DNA of 64,000 nucleotides from Lactiplantibacillus nangangensis (GCF_005405065.1 NZ_BJDI01000017.1:1-64000), one strand, 5' to 3'. Shown: positions 54,030-62,928, numbered from the stretch's first letter. Notes: generated by a model not told the origin, from the sequence alone. Made by a program: numbers and translations.

Positions 54030-54205
54030 CCTCCTAAATACAGGTAAGCGTAATTTTCATTTTCTCGAATCTAATTTCCTAAACACGGTCTCGAAGAACA
54101 ACATACTTAGAACTGAATTAGAAATGAAAATAACGGAAATCGTTTTATATTACGGATTCGAAATCCAAGAGTCTATGTGCGACTTTAGCTTCATCTTCAC
54201 TGTAA
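54030..54205 (-). ncRNA. Candidate IS110 bridge RNA region
   Basis: Non-coding leader between the terminator and the transposase start. It folds well: GGATT/AATCC small hairpin, and ATTTTCATTT pairs with AAATGAAAAT about 65 nt apart, leaving a large internal loop. IS110-family elements carry a structured bridge RNA in the end next to the gene start. Assignment rests on position and folding only. The same sequence is duplicated at about 52446-52622. Confidence 0.4.
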
Positions 54206-54208
54206 CTC

Positions 54209-54245
54209 AAAAAAGCTCCGTAAGACCGTTTGATCTTACGAAGCT
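54209..54245 (-). terminator. Terminator of the oleate hydratase gene
   Basis: Same hairpin as at 52408-52444 in inverted orientation: CGTAAGA/TCTTACG within AGCT arms, then TTTTTT on the minus strand, 30 bp after the oleate hydratase stop. Confidence 0.88.
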
Positions 54246-54274
54246 AATCTTAGTATGTTTCTAAAACTCAATTT

Positions 54275-55969
54275 TTAATCAAATAACTTCTTAGTAGCTT
54301 TCATCAAGGTCTTAGGATCCTTGTCGTAACGTGGTGTCTTGACCAAGTTCTCCATTGGAACCCCTGCAAAGTGATAAGCCGCAATTTCACCAGAACGAAC
54401 CGCACTTTGTTCAGTGAAGATCATTTGGTAAGGTTGTTCAGCAAATTCACCTGTGAAGGCTAAGTTTGTTGAATGCTTTGGCAATACTTCTGGCCGGTCA
54501 GTCTTGGCACGGTTGTTGAAGAGTGCGGAAGCATATGGCATGTAAACTGGAATGTTGTTGATGATACTGTCCATGATTTCCTTTTCCTTATCCTTGATGT
54601 TGCCAGGACCAGGATCAACCTTGGAGAGTTGACCAATTAATTCTTGTGCCATTTCCTTACCAGTCATCTTAATGTATGGCTTATGAACGAATTCACCTTG
54701 CCGCCGTGGATAGAGGAAGTAGCCCCAAAGCACAGTTTCATTAGGATTTTGAGTGGTAAAGTGTGGTTGATGATGAACCACGATCGACATGTTGACATCC
54801 TTTTGGTTCAACGGCGTGATTGGCGTAGTTGATAAGAAGGAGTTCAATGCGTTCCCTGGTTCCTGAGTCGTAATCCGCACAATTTCGTTTAAGAACAAAT
54901 GGTTCTTAGTCGTCAAAGTGAAGCTGACCCATTCACTGGCACTCCGATCGTTGAAGAACTTGTCCGGCGTCCCTAAGTTGTAGAAGCGTTCCGTGGCTTT
55001 CTTCCAAAGTGCGGCACTGATCCCATATTCCATGTTTTCAGGTGCTGGCGTATTGAAATCACCCATGGTTGCGGAGTCGGTAATTGAGCCGTTGGTAAAG
55101 ATAACCGCCGTGTCGTCGTCAACTTCAACGTCTTCGACTTCACCGGATTTAACATCCTTCACTTTTAGCCCAGTGACCGTGATCTCGTCTTGCATGTCAG
55201 TGTCTTTAAATTGCCAGTCTTCCACGATCTTGTTGTCGATGAAAGTGACATCTTGGCCTTGTAAGTACTTGATCAATGGTTCGATCATACTTTCAAATTG
55301 GTTGTAACGGGTCCGGTTAACCCCAACTAAATGTTCAATTTGTGTAAATTCATAAATCATTTGATGCATGTAACGACGTAGTTCTTGTGCTGAACTTTGG
55401 GTTCTGAACGCAAAAGTCGTTTCCCACATATACCAGAAGTTAGTCTGGAACATATGTGGATCATCCTTGAAGTAGTCGGCAATTGAAACATTGTCGAGCT
55501 TTTCTTCTTCGTTATCCGGCATCAAAATCAACTTCGTCAGCAATTCGCGGTCTTTATTGTTAAAGCCCATCTTGCTGGCATTGATAATCCCTTTGCCACC
55601 TTGTAATAAGCGGGCTTTGTCAAAGGTGCGGTGCTTCGAATCGAAGTCACGCGTATCTTCGGCTGCCGTCATTCCTGGTTCCGTCACTGATGGAATCCGG
55701 TCCAAGACGTCCATGAGGTCAACATAAGTCCGGTAATTTAACATCCGGCCACCACGGGCAACATACCCAGTTGTGTTTTCCATTGGATGTTCCTTGTTCC
55801 AATATTCATTCGTGAAATCAGTTGTAATCCCACCATCATTGGCACCATGCATATCAACACCGTAGAAGGTAATATCTTTACCATCCCAGTGGCCATCTTG
55901 AATCAGATAAACCGCTGCGGCCATGTTTGATAGCCCTGAACCAATCATAATTGCTTTACTTTTAACCAT
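54275..55969 (-). CDS. ohyA: Oleate hydratase (MCRA family)
   Basis: A 564-aa FAD enzyme that adds water to the cis-9 double bond of oleate and linoleate to give 10-hydroxy fatty acids, a detoxification step at the membrane. The FAD motif is GSGLSNMAA (10-18), then DGGITTDF and ARGGRMLNYRTY, typical of the family. ATG at 55969 follows GGGGGCG by 6 nt; the frame reaches a TTG within that site. Monocistronic with a near-consensus promoter and a cre-like site in the leader, so glucose repression is likely. Confidence 0.95.
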   Translation of the reverse strand: MVKSKAIMIGSGLSNMAAAVYLIQDGHWDGKDITFYGVDMHGANDGGITTDFTNEYWNKEHPMENTTGYVARGGRMLNYRTYVDLMDVLDRIPSVTEPGMTAAEDTRDFDSKHRTFDKARLLQGGKGIINASKMGFNNKDRELLTKLILMPDNEEEKLDNVSIADYFKDDPHMFQTNFWYMWETTFAFRTQSSAQELRRYMHQMIYEFTQIEHLVGVNRTRYNQFESMIEPLIKYLQGQDVTFIDNKIVEDWQFKDTDMQDEITVTGLKVKDVKSGEVEDVEVDDDTAVIFTNGSITDSATMGDFNTPAPENMEYGISAALWKKATERFYNLGTPDKFFNDRSASEWVSFTLTTKNHLFLNEIVRITTQEPGNALNSFLSTTPITPLNQKDVNMSIVVHHQPHFTTQNPNETVLWGYFLYPRRQGEFVHKPYIKMTGKEMAQELIGQLSKVDPGPGNIKDKEKEIMDSIINNIPVYMPYASALFNNRAKTDRPEVLPKHSTNLAFTGEFAEQPYQMIFTEQSAVRSGEIAAYHFAGVPMENLVKTPRYDKDPKTLMKATKKLFD

Positions 55970-55994
55970 AAATAACGCCCCCAAATTCGGTTTT

Positions 55995-56041
55995 TGTTAA
56001 CGCTTACAGGTCCATTATACAACTTGGATATCAATTGTCTA
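55995..56041 (-). promoter_or_regulatory. ohyA promoter and cre
   Basis: On the minus strand TAGACA (56036-56041), 16-bp spacer, TATAAT (56014-56019). TGTTAACGCTTACA (55995-56008) matches the cre consensus at all but one position and covers the expected transcription start. Confidence 0.75.
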
Positions 56042-56176
56042 GTTTGAACTGAAAATTTTTAATTATTTTCATAAAAATGCCGTCAGACCGGACTTTTGTC
56101 CCAATCATAAATTTAATAATAAAACGATTTGCACGCAATCAGGTCTAGTATAATGAAGATGACTAGGAGGAATTTC

Positions 56177-56989
56177 ATGCAGACTTACTTAATTTTTTCT
56201 GATGTCGACGGCACCTTGATGATCGATCATACCCGTCTGACAACGACAACCAAACAAACGCTCCATCAAGTGATGTCGCTTGGCCATCACTTTTATATTG
56301 CTAGCGGCCGAATGTTACCGTTGGCTCGCCAAGCAGCTGAACAAATCGGTGGTCCCGTCAAAATCATTGCCGCTAACGGGGCCACTTTCGAACAAAACGA
56401 CTCATTAGTCACCAGCTTTCTCACTGCCGACCAACTCGACAAAATTTACGAGATCGTGCTCGGCTATAACTGTAAAGTCTTCTTCTTTGAAACGAACCGC
56501 CTCTATTATACGGGCGACGAAGAACCGTATGCCCGTGACGCGGCCAAGGCCAACGTCGTCGACATGCCAAACTTACACGCCATGCCATTAATCGGCCCGG
56601 AAATGTTACCTAACTTGGCGGGACACATTACCAACGCCATTGCTTATGGACTTCCGGCCGATCTAGCCTTGGTTCGAATCGCACTCGCCCAACAGACTAA
56701 CTTAAACATTGCTAGTTCGAGCCCCCACAATTTAGAACTGATTCCACACGGGATCGACAAAGCGACCGCCATTACTGCCATTCAAGCGGCAACGGGCATT
56801 GACCGTGACCACACGATTGTTTTTGGTGACAACTTAAATGATCTCGGCATGTTCAAAGTCGCTAAACACAGTGTGGCAATGGGCAACGCAGCGGACATAC
56901 TCAAAGAAGCCGCCAGCGATATTACCCTGCCTAACACACAGGACGGGGTCGCCGTTTACTTGCAAGACTTCTTTAACTTAACGAAGTAA
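56177..56989 (+). CDS. Cof-type HAD phosphatase
   Basis: A 270-aa HAD-superfamily phosphatase of the Cof type (IIB cap). Motif I FSDVDGTL carries both nucleophile aspartates. Motif II Ser is in YIASGR, Lys is in HGIDKATAI and motif IV is FGDNLNDLGMF. Acts on sugar phosphates or similar metabolites; substrate unknown. ATG at 56177 follows TAGGAGG by 5 nt. Single gene, with TATAAT upstream at 56149-56154. Confidence 0.92.
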   Translation: MQTYLIFSDVDGTLMIDHTRLTTTTKQTLHQVMSLGHHFYIASGRMLPLARQAAEQIGGPVKIIAANGATFEQNDSLVTSFLTADQLDKIYEIVLGYNCKVFFFETNRLYYTGDEEPYARDAAKANVVDMPNLHAMPLIGPEMLPNLAGHITNAIAYGLPADLALVRIALAQQTNLNIASSSPHNLELIPHGIDKATAITAIQAATGIDRDHTIVFGDNLNDLGMFKVAKHSVAMGNAADILKEAASDITLPNTQDGVAVYLQDFFNLTK

Positions 56990-57148
56990 CTCCCAAAACA
57001 CCACCAATATCGCCGCTAAAATGCCAAGCTTAGGCTGCGCTTAAGAATCGTTGCCACTTATTAAAAATTATGTGACCAGTGACTAAGCCTGTTATTCGAC
57101 CATTCGGCGCGGTATGATAATCCTTGTGACTTTTTAGGAGGATTTATT

Positions 57149-57829
57149 TTGACTCATGACCAACCAACTGCTGGTAATTCGTTAACCGCACGAATTGCCG
57201 CCTTAATTTTCAGTTTAGTTTTAAACGCTTGCGGTAACGCCCTCTGTATCACTTCCAACGTTGGGAGTGGGATTTGGACTGCCTCAGCCGTAAATATGAA
57301 CGAAGCCTTTGGTTTAGACGTTGGCTTGCTTTTATTTCTAATTGGCCTGATCAATGCCATTACCAATCAGCTACTCATTCGTCGTTTAGATCTCAAACGG
57401 TTTGTCGGTGAAATCATCTTCGTCTTGTGCTTTAGCTATTTTGTTGACCTATTTACGGCCGCCTTTACCACGCTTGGCATCCCAAGTCTGCCCTGGCTAG
57501 TGCGCATGTTCATTTCAATTTTAGGTGTTTCAACTTTTTGCGTGGCCATCTCAATTTACCAACGGGCGAATCTATTCATGCATCCAAACGATGACACGAC
57601 TAATATTTTGCGCTTTATGTATTTAAAAGGTAATGCGACTGCCTCACAATTAATCGACTTTGTGCCACCAATCGTGATCATGGCAATCACCTTTACAATT
57701 ACTCACCGTGTTGACGCCGTGAACGTCGGGACCTTTTATTCATTCTTAATGAATGGCTTCCTCATCGCAACGGCCGACCGCTTGGTTTTTCCAAAGTTGG
57801 TCCACAATTTTAAGATCAAACGTGACTAA
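57149..57829 (+). CDS. YczE/YyaS-type membrane protein
   Basis: A 226-aa membrane protein with five hydrophobic segments, of the YczE/YitT-like group. The conserved region LNACGNALCITSNVGSGIWTA is near the N-terminus. The start is TTG at 57149, supported by AGGAGG 7 nt upstream and no in-frame ATG nearby. Monocistronic with a strong terminator. Role unknown. Confidence 0.82.
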   Translation: MTHDQPTAGNSLTARIAALIFSLVLNACGNALCITSNVGSGIWTASAVNMNEAFGLDVGLLLFLIGLINAITNQLLIRRLDLKRFVGEIIFVLCFSYFVDLFTAAFTTLGIPSLPWLVRMFISILGVSTFCVAISIYQRANLFMHPNDDTTNILRFMYLKGNATASQLIDFVPPIVIMAITFTITHRVDAVNVGTFYSFLMNGFLIATADRLVFPKLVHNFKIKRD

Positions 57830-57842
57830 CCATTAAGACTCA

Positions 57843-57889
57843 AATAGGGCTTCAGAAATTTAGTTAAAATTTCTGAAGCCCTATTTTTT
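57843..57889. terminator. Bidirectional terminator
   Basis: AATAGGGCTTCAGAAATTT pairs perfectly with its inverted copy around a short loop; T runs on both sides. Shared by the convergent YczE-like and deoxyribosyltransferase genes. Confidence 0.95.
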
Positions 57890-57910
57890 ATTTTGACCAA
57901 TCATTCAATT

Positions 57911-58366
57911 TTAACGAATGGCGCCGGTATATTGAAAGGCATTCGAGGTCGGATCTTGTAGAAAGGCTTTTAAGTCAGCCATATTTTCAATCGTTGCTTT
58001 GCCAGACTTGGCTAACATCACATTAAAGGTCCCACCAGCCAGTGTTTCAGCGTAATAGGCAACGGGAATATCTAAGCCAAACGCCGTCCCAGTTTCCCAG
58101 ATTGTCCCGGTATCAAAATCATCGATCACCGCAACGACCAACTGTGCCTGCTTTAAATGCGCCACATTATCTGCAAAAACCGCATTACGATCGGCTTCCG
58201 TTGCATCTGGTGTTAAATCAATGCCATCTAAACGTGGACTATAATAAGTCAATTCCAACTCATTCATGAGTTGCTCAATTTTGGCGAGTCGTTCTGGCTC
58301 ACCCGCCGTAAACCAAGGTCCCGCTAAATAAATCGCCGGCTGATCACTTTTAAGTCGTGGTTTCAT
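57911..58366 (-). CDS. Nucleoside 2-deoxyribosyltransferase
   Basis: A 151-aa enzyme that moves deoxyribose between purine and pyrimidine bases in nucleoside salvage. The family motif IYLAGPWF opens the fold. The catalytic Glu lies in DTGTIWETGTAFG. The usual DSGT pattern is DTGT here. ATG at 58366 follows GAGAGG by 9 nt; the frame extends to a TTG inside the site. Hexamers are usual. Single gene. Confidence 0.9.
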   Translation of the reverse strand: MKPRLKSDQPAIYLAGPWFTAGEPERLAKIEQLMNELELTYYSPRLDGIDLTPDATEADRNAVFADNVAHLKQAQLVVAVIDDFDTGTIWETGTAFGLDIPVAYYAETLAGGTFNVMLAKSGKATIENMADLKAFLQDPTSNAFQYTGAIR

Positions 58367-58459
58367 TTTATCCAACCTCTCTTACACAATATCTTCCCAT
58401 TCTAGTCGTTATCACTTGATAAACACAAGCTTTACTTCACTTGGCACTGCTACAAATCC

Positions 58460-59017
58460 TTAGCTCGGATAGCGCACTGCACCAAGCGCTAGTAACGCGT
58501 TCAACCGTTGCTCGTTGTCCGCATCAAGGATAATGCCGTTTTTTTGCATGCACTTGCTGACACCTAAATAGAGCCGTCTCAAAACGGCTAAATTAGAGCC
58601 AGAGCGCTGATTGATCAATTCAGTATAATAAGATGCTAAGAGCTCACGTAATGGTCGGTCTTTTTCCGGATCCAGATTTGCCACAATTTCAACAATTAAC
58701 CCTGTTGCCACGCGGGCTTTGGATTGACCACTTGTGTCCCATTTGATTTCTGTCATCTTGTTAGAACTCCTCTTGTGAAACAGCCAACTGAACACTGGCT
58801 TTTTCGGCGTAGCCGGTTTTAAGTCCAACAACTCATCCGTCGAGACTTGGAACAATTGACTTAACCGGACTAAATTTTCGATATCCGGATAGCTTCGTCC
58901 CAATTCCCACTTGGAAATTGTTTGCCGTGAGAGTTGTAACTGACTTGCCAAGTCTTGCTGCGACCAGCCGTGTTCGTCACGCTGTGCTTTGATATTTTTA
59001 CCAACTGCTATTTTCAC
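58460..59017 (-). CDS. XRE-family helix-turn-helix regulator
   Basis: A 185-aa protein. Residues about 5-60 form the Cro/CI-type helix-turn-helix (GWSQQDLASQLQLSRQTISKWE). The C-terminal 110 residues are helical and unassigned. The start GTG at 59017 follows GGAGA by 9 nt; the reading frame continues 41 codons further with no ribosome site and poor composition. Monocistronic; target unknown. Confidence 0.82.
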   Translation of the reverse strand: MKIAVGKNIKAQRDEHGWSQQDLASQLQLSRQTISKWELGRSYPDIENLVRLSQLFQVSTDELLDLKPATPKKPVFSWLFHKRSSNKMTEIKWDTSGQSKARVATGLIVEIVANLDPEKDRPLRELLASYYTELINQRSGSNLAVLRRLYLGVSKCMQKNGIILDADNEQRLNALLALGAVRYPS

Positions 59018-59163
59018 AATAACCGTTCTCCATTCCGATTGAAATCCTAAATCGTGCACTAATTCGTTGCGTCCCGCTAAATGTGCCCGCAACGCTACAT
59101 TGCGCCTTGACCTGACGCCTATTTTAAAGTATCTTCTCAAATAAGTATACGCGTCTATCGGTC

Positions 59164-59199
59164 AAAAAAAGCGAGCTAAGTCAGCAAACTTAGCTCGTC
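59164..59199 (-). terminator. Terminator of the aldo/keto reductase gene
   Basis: CGAGCTAAGT pairs with ACTTAGCTCG followed on the minus strand by seven T. Confidence 0.92.
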
Positions 59200-59206
59200 G
59201 AAAGGT

Positions 59207-60079
59207 TTATTTAGAACTCAATTGACTTAATTCATTGAAATCAGCATCCGAAAGCACCACATTCGCAGCAGCGACATTGTCTGCCAAATGGTCAACTGAA
59301 CTCGTTCCTGGAATTGGCAAAATTGCCTTAGAACGCTTCAATAACCACGCAAGTGCAATCTGAGCCGGACTAACTTCATATTTTTGTGCCATCGTGGTCA
59401 ATGGACTGCCAGCCTCAGCTAATTGCCCAGTTGCCAGTGGGAACCATGGTAAGAACGCCATGTGTTGTGATTCGGCATAGGCTAACACGTCATCATCGCG
59501 ATGATCAGCGACATTGTACAGGTTTTCGACCGCATCGATTTTGGCAACCTTTTGCGCTGCTTTAATCTGCTCAACCGTCACTTGGCTTAAACCAATGTGC
59601 TTGATCTTACCTTCGTCTTGTAACTTTTTCAGCTCGCCAACTTGGTCAGCCACCGAAAAATGGGTATCGATCCGATGTAAGAAAACCAGATCTTCATGAT
59701 CCAAACCGAGCGTCATCATTGACACTTCAACTTGTTGACGTAAATAGTTAGGTTCACCATGTGGCGTCCAAATGTTTGGCCCTTGCCGGGTTTGACCGAC
59801 CTTATCTGAAATGAAAATTTGGTCCCGGTTAGCGGCCCCTTTTAAGCCCGCTGCCAAATAGCGGTCGGCGAACCAAGGCCCGTATGAATCGGCCGTATCA
59901 AAAAAGTTGATGCCATAGTCCAACGCCTTTTTGATCACTTTGATCCCAGCTTCAGGGTCCTTGTATGGACCCCAAGTCCCAGGTCCAGTTAATTGCATCG
60001 TCCCATAACCTAAACGATTAATTTTAAACGTGTCGTCAAATGCATAAGTTCCTGCATTCGCTGCATTAAGTGTTGTCAT
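59207..60079 (-). CDS. Aldo/keto reductase
   Basis: A 290-aa NADPH-dependent aldo/keto reductase. The catalytic tetrad is visible as Asp (FFDTADSYG, with Tyr), Lys (ISDKVG) and His (VFLHRID). The C-terminal cofactor region is IPGTSSVDHLADN. GGGAG precedes the ATG. Single gene with a strong terminator. Carbonyl substrate unknown. Confidence 0.92.
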   Translation of the reverse strand: MTTLNAANAGTYAFDDTFKINRLGYGTMQLTGPGTWGPYKDPEAGIKVIKKALDYGINFFDTADSYGPWFADRYLAAGLKGAANRDQIFISDKVGQTRQGPNIWTPHGEPNYLRQQVEVSMMTLGLDHEDLVFLHRIDTHFSVADQVGELKKLQDEGKIKHIGLSQVTVEQIKAAQKVAKIDAVENLYNVADHRDDDVLAYAESQHMAFLPWFPLATGQLAEAGSPLTTMAQKYEVSPAQIALAWLLKRSKAILPIPGTSSVDHLADNVAAANVVLSDADFNELSQLSSK

Positions 60080-60154
60080 CGAATCGCTCCCATCATTTTT
60101 ATGAACACCCTCAATTTAGCTGCTAAACTAACGATCAGTCAATTATTCTGTTCA

Positions 60155-60274
60155 TTACTTTGATTTTAGTTTAATAGATGCCGTTGGCCGCGACTTAGAT
60201 TGGGTTGGATCGCCAACCAAGGTCAATAGCCCTGTTGCGACTAAAACAACTGCGATAATTTGTAAGATTGCCAT
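60155..60274 (-). CDS. Small hydrophobic membrane peptide (39 aa)
   Basis: A 39-aa open frame starting at ATG 60274, 8 nt after GGAGG, with residues 3-20 (ILQIIAVVLVATGLLTLV) forming one membrane segment and a polar basic tail ending KLKSK. A -10 element TATACT lies upstream at about 60312-60317. The ribosome site and membrane pattern support a real gene. No family recognised; it could be a regulatory or Fst-like small membrane peptide. Fills the 312-bp gap between the aldo/keto reductase and the quinone oxidoreductase. Confidence 0.6.
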   Translation of the reverse strand: MAILQIIAVVLVATGLLTLVGDPTQSKSRPTASIKLKSK

Positions 60275-60391
60275 GCTAAATCCCTCCGCTTTAAAATTGA
60301 TAAAACAGAGTATACAAGGTTCTAGTTACTCGAAGGCAAGCAATTAGCGGCTAAAAAGCCATTTTTTTAATTTTAAACTAAAAACCGTTGT

Positions 60392-61366
60392 CTAGTCAGG
60401 GATTAGAACAATTTTAGCTTTCGTTTGACCCTTTTCCAACAACTGATGCGCACGAGCTGCTTGTGAAAATGGCAATACTTCCAGTTGATCATCGAGGAGT
60501 TTCCCTTGAGCCATCAGCTGATTGAGTACCTTACCCGCAGCCTGGAGTTGGGCTAAGGTCGCATGACTAATCACGAAACCACGAATCGCTTGCTGCTGCG
60601 TATAAAATTGACGCACATCAAACGTAAATTGATTTGCGACTGGCGCCGTAATCAACCCAATTCGACCACCTAGTCCTAACAAGGCTAAATTCGTCGCTAA
60701 AAGCACTTTTCCTGAGGTATCGACAATGGCAGCGACCCCGGCTGGCCGAGCTTGCGCGACTAGACTAGCAAAATCAGCATGATAGTCAAAACACTTAATG
60801 CCGCCAATCGCCCGTAACCGATCAAAATCACGTGGATTAGCGGTCGTTAGCACTTGGGATTGCATCGCTGCCGCCACTTGCACCAGTTTAGTCCCCACAT
60901 GACCGGCGGCACCTTCAATCAAAACTGTTTCATCAGGTTGGACCTGTAAAATTGATTGCAACAAGATTACCGCCGTTGCCGCTGAGTGCACCGCACCAAC
61001 CAACTGTTTTGGCTCAACGCCAGCCGGAACGTGAAACAGGCGTGCCGCTGGAATCGCAGCGAAAGCACTGGTAATTCCTGGCCGACCGGCATAGCCCATA
61101 CTATTAGTCCACACGAGCTGGCCAACCTGAAACTGATTAACTTGAGCGCCAACGGCCACAATCGTACCGACTGCATCCCGACCGATGACCGCGGGATAAT
61201 TCAGCTCAGTTTTAAATCCGCCACTGCGCACAAATGTATCAACATGATTGACGGCAACTGCCTGAACTTTAATTAGGACTTCAGTGTCACTAATTTGTGG
61301 CACTGGTAACTCTCCAATTTGGATCTCATCAAATGACCCAGTCTTTCGAATATACGCTGCTTGCAT
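60392..61366 (-). CDS. Quinone oxidoreductase-like MDR protein
   Basis: A 324-aa medium-chain reductase of the zinc-free quinone oxidoreductase group, using NADPH. The cofactor motif is GAAGHVG mid-sequence, and NHVDTFVRSG and IGRDAVGTI lie in the catalytic domain. No structural zinc cysteines are seen. GGAGGG precedes the ATG. It is 18 bp after the MFS transporter gene on the same strand, the last gene of an arsR-MFS-reductase unit. Substrate unknown. Confidence 0.9.
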   Translation of the reverse strand: MQAAYIRKTGSFDEIQIGELPVPQISDTEVLIKVQAVAVNHVDTFVRSGGFKTELNYPAVIGRDAVGTIVAVGAQVNQFQVGQLVWTNSMGYAGRPGITSAFAAIPAARLFHVPAGVEPKQLVGAVHSAATAVILLQSILQVQPDETVLIEGAAGHVGTKLVQVAAAMQSQVLTTANPRDFDRLRAIGGIKCFDYHADFASLVAQARPAGVAAIVDTSGKVLLATNLALLGLGGRIGLITAPVANQFTFDVRQFYTQQQAIRGFVISHATLAQLQAAGKVLNQLMAQGKLLDDQLEVLPFSQAARAHQLLEKGQTKAKIVLIPD

Positions 61367-61383
61367 CTAACTTAGCCCTCCAT

Positions 61384-62568
61384 TTAATCGTAAATTGAAA
61401 CGTGCCGTTGTAAAATCACGCCACATAACGTTAACAACCCTGAGAAGATAATGGCTAACCATAACACCAAAGTCCAACCGACATGACTGCCCAACCAACC
61501 AAATGCTACTGGTCCGAAAGCCGCGAGTAAATACCCCGCCGACTGCGCCATTCCTGACAAATCGGCCGTTTCAAAACCATTAGTCGTCTTTTGCGTAAAG
61601 AAAACCACTGCTAAACTGAACGCTGCGCCAGAGCCTAAGCCAATTAAAATACATAAAACAACCGCCAAGCTCAAATTTAACCCGGGCAATAATATTCCAG
61701 CCGTACCAGCCATAAAACCGACACCAATTACCGTGATCATGGTAATAACCCCAGATTTTTTACCAGAAGTGACAGGAACTAAAAACGACATTGGCAACCC
61801 ACTGAGTTGCATGAGCGTCACTAAATTGCCAGCAGCAACCAAGCTAAAGCCCCGTGCGACAAAAATCGTTGGCAACCAAGTTAGTAATGAGTAGTACACT
61901 AGCGCCTGCAACCCGAAGAACGCGGTCACAATCCAAGCTAATGGGAGCCGCCAGACACTTGGCCGTGGCGTGGACTGCGCTTGACGATTTGGTGTCACCG
62001 GCGCCCGGTGATTATATTTCAAATTAGGTGTCCAAACGACGAGGTTTAAAAGTCCGATGACCGAAAGTACCGCCATGGTGATGGGCAAAGACCAATGTGC
62101 GGCCATAATGCCCGACAAGCCAGTTCCTAATGACCCCACAAAGACCATCGACAACGTATAACTGCTCGTTGCTAATTCAATTCGCTGTGGAAAGTTATCC
62201 TTAATAATCGCTGGGATCAAAACATTGCCACCATCGACCCCAATGCCGACCAATAGCGTCCCAATCAACAACAACGGAATTGCAGGGAGAACCCGCAAGT
62301 AACTTCCGACTGCCAACACGATCAGCATGATATAAATTGTCCACTCATTGCCAAAGCGATGTCCCCAGCGGGCAATCAACGGTGACATAATGGCAAAAGT
62401 GAGTAAAGGAATCGTGGTAATCAGCCCAGCCATGGAACTGGGTAAGCCTAACTCTTGTTTCATTGCACTGATCAAGCCTGGCATCATAGTGATCGGTAAC
62501 CGCATGTTGGTTGCGGCTAAGACCATGCCTAAAGCAAGATAGCGACTATGTTGGTGCGTTTTCGTCAT
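61384..62568 (-). CDS. MFS transporter (CynX/NimT-like)
   Basis: A 394-aa major facilitator with about twelve hydrophobic segments, closest in pattern to the CynX/NimT group. ATG at 62568 is preferred: the frame also includes a GTG four codons upstream that overlaps the AAAGGTG ribosome site. It lies 61 bp after arsR with a large palindrome in between, so the ArsR protein probably controls it together with the downstream reductase. Transport substrate unknown. Confidence 0.87.
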   Translation of the reverse strand: MTKTHQHSRYLALGMVLAATNMRLPITMMPGLISAMKQELGLPSSMAGLITTIPLLTFAIMSPLIARWGHRFGNEWTIYIMLIVLAVGSYLRVLPAIPLLLIGTLLVGIGVDGGNVLIPAIIKDNFPQRIELATSSYTLSMVFVGSLGTGLSGIMAAHWSLPITMAVLSVIGLLNLVVWTPNLKYNHRAPVTPNRQAQSTPRPSVWRLPLAWIVTAFFGLQALVYYSLLTWLPTIFVARGFSLVAAGNLVTLMQLSGLPMSFLVPVTSGKKSGVITMITVIGVGFMAGTAGILLPGLNLSLAVVLCILIGLGSGAAFSLAVVFFTQKTTNGFETADLSGMAQSAGYLLAAFGPVAFGWLGSHVGWTLVLWLAIIFSGLLTLCGVILQRHVSIYD

Positions 62569-62591
62569 TGATAATATCACCTTTCTACATT

Positions 62592-62619
62592 TTTTAGTTC
62601 GATAACTATCGAACTAAAA
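62592..62619. promoter_or_regulatory. ArsR-type operator
   Basis: TTTTAGTTCGAT (62592-62603) and ATCGAACTAAAA (62608-62619) form a perfect 12-bp inverted repeat with a 4-nt spacer, between arsR and the transporter gene. No T run follows on the minus strand, so it fits an operator better than a terminator. Confidence 0.72.
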
Positions 62620-62628
62620 GCTTAAAAA

Positions 62629-62928
62629 TTACAGGGTTGCCAAGAACCCTGGTAAGTAACGGTCAAAAGTCGCTAGCTGTAGCGATAAGTATTTGGTTTG
62701 GGCAACTTGGCGCGTATTGGTTAAACCGACTAATCGAAGTGCTTTAAAATGATAAGACACCGTAGACTTGCTAATATTTAACTGTTCCCCCACTTCATTG
62801 CAAGTCATTTCACGCGATGTTTGATAAAGTACCCGGATAATCCGTAACCGATTTTGCTCAGCTAATGCCTTGAAAATTGCCACGCGTCGCTGATCCTCAG
62901 CGGCTGAATTTGCTTGTTCGATATTCAT
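62629..62928 (-). CDS. ArsR-family regulator, probably leaderless
   Basis: A 99-aa ArsR/SmtB winged-helix regulator with IFKALAEQNRLRIIRVLYQ, then the recognition helix in NISKSTVSYHFKALRLVGL. No metal-binding CxC in the recognition helix, so a non-metal sensor is likely. No ribosome site lies before the ATG, and the -10 box is only 7 bp away, so the transcript would begin at or just before the ATG (leaderless). First gene of the arsR-MFS-reductase unit. Confidence 0.86.
   Translation of the reverse strand: MNIEQANSAAEDQRRVAIFKALAEQNRLRIIRVLYQTSREMTCNEVGEQLNISKSTVSYHFKALRLVGLTNTRQVAQTKYLSLQLATFDRYLPGFLATL

Larger units (their letters stand above)
53992..54258 (-). repeat. Right inverted copy of IS110 leader
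   Basis: A 267-bp counterpart of 52395-52663 in inverted orientation, running from just outside the oleate hydratase terminator into the transposase pseudogene. The two copies point toward each other with 1.3 kb between them. Confidence 0.9.

Noticed and set aside
62592-62619. Terminator after arsR
   Set aside because: Perfect stem but no T run on the minus strand and a long AT-rich arm; fits an operator better.
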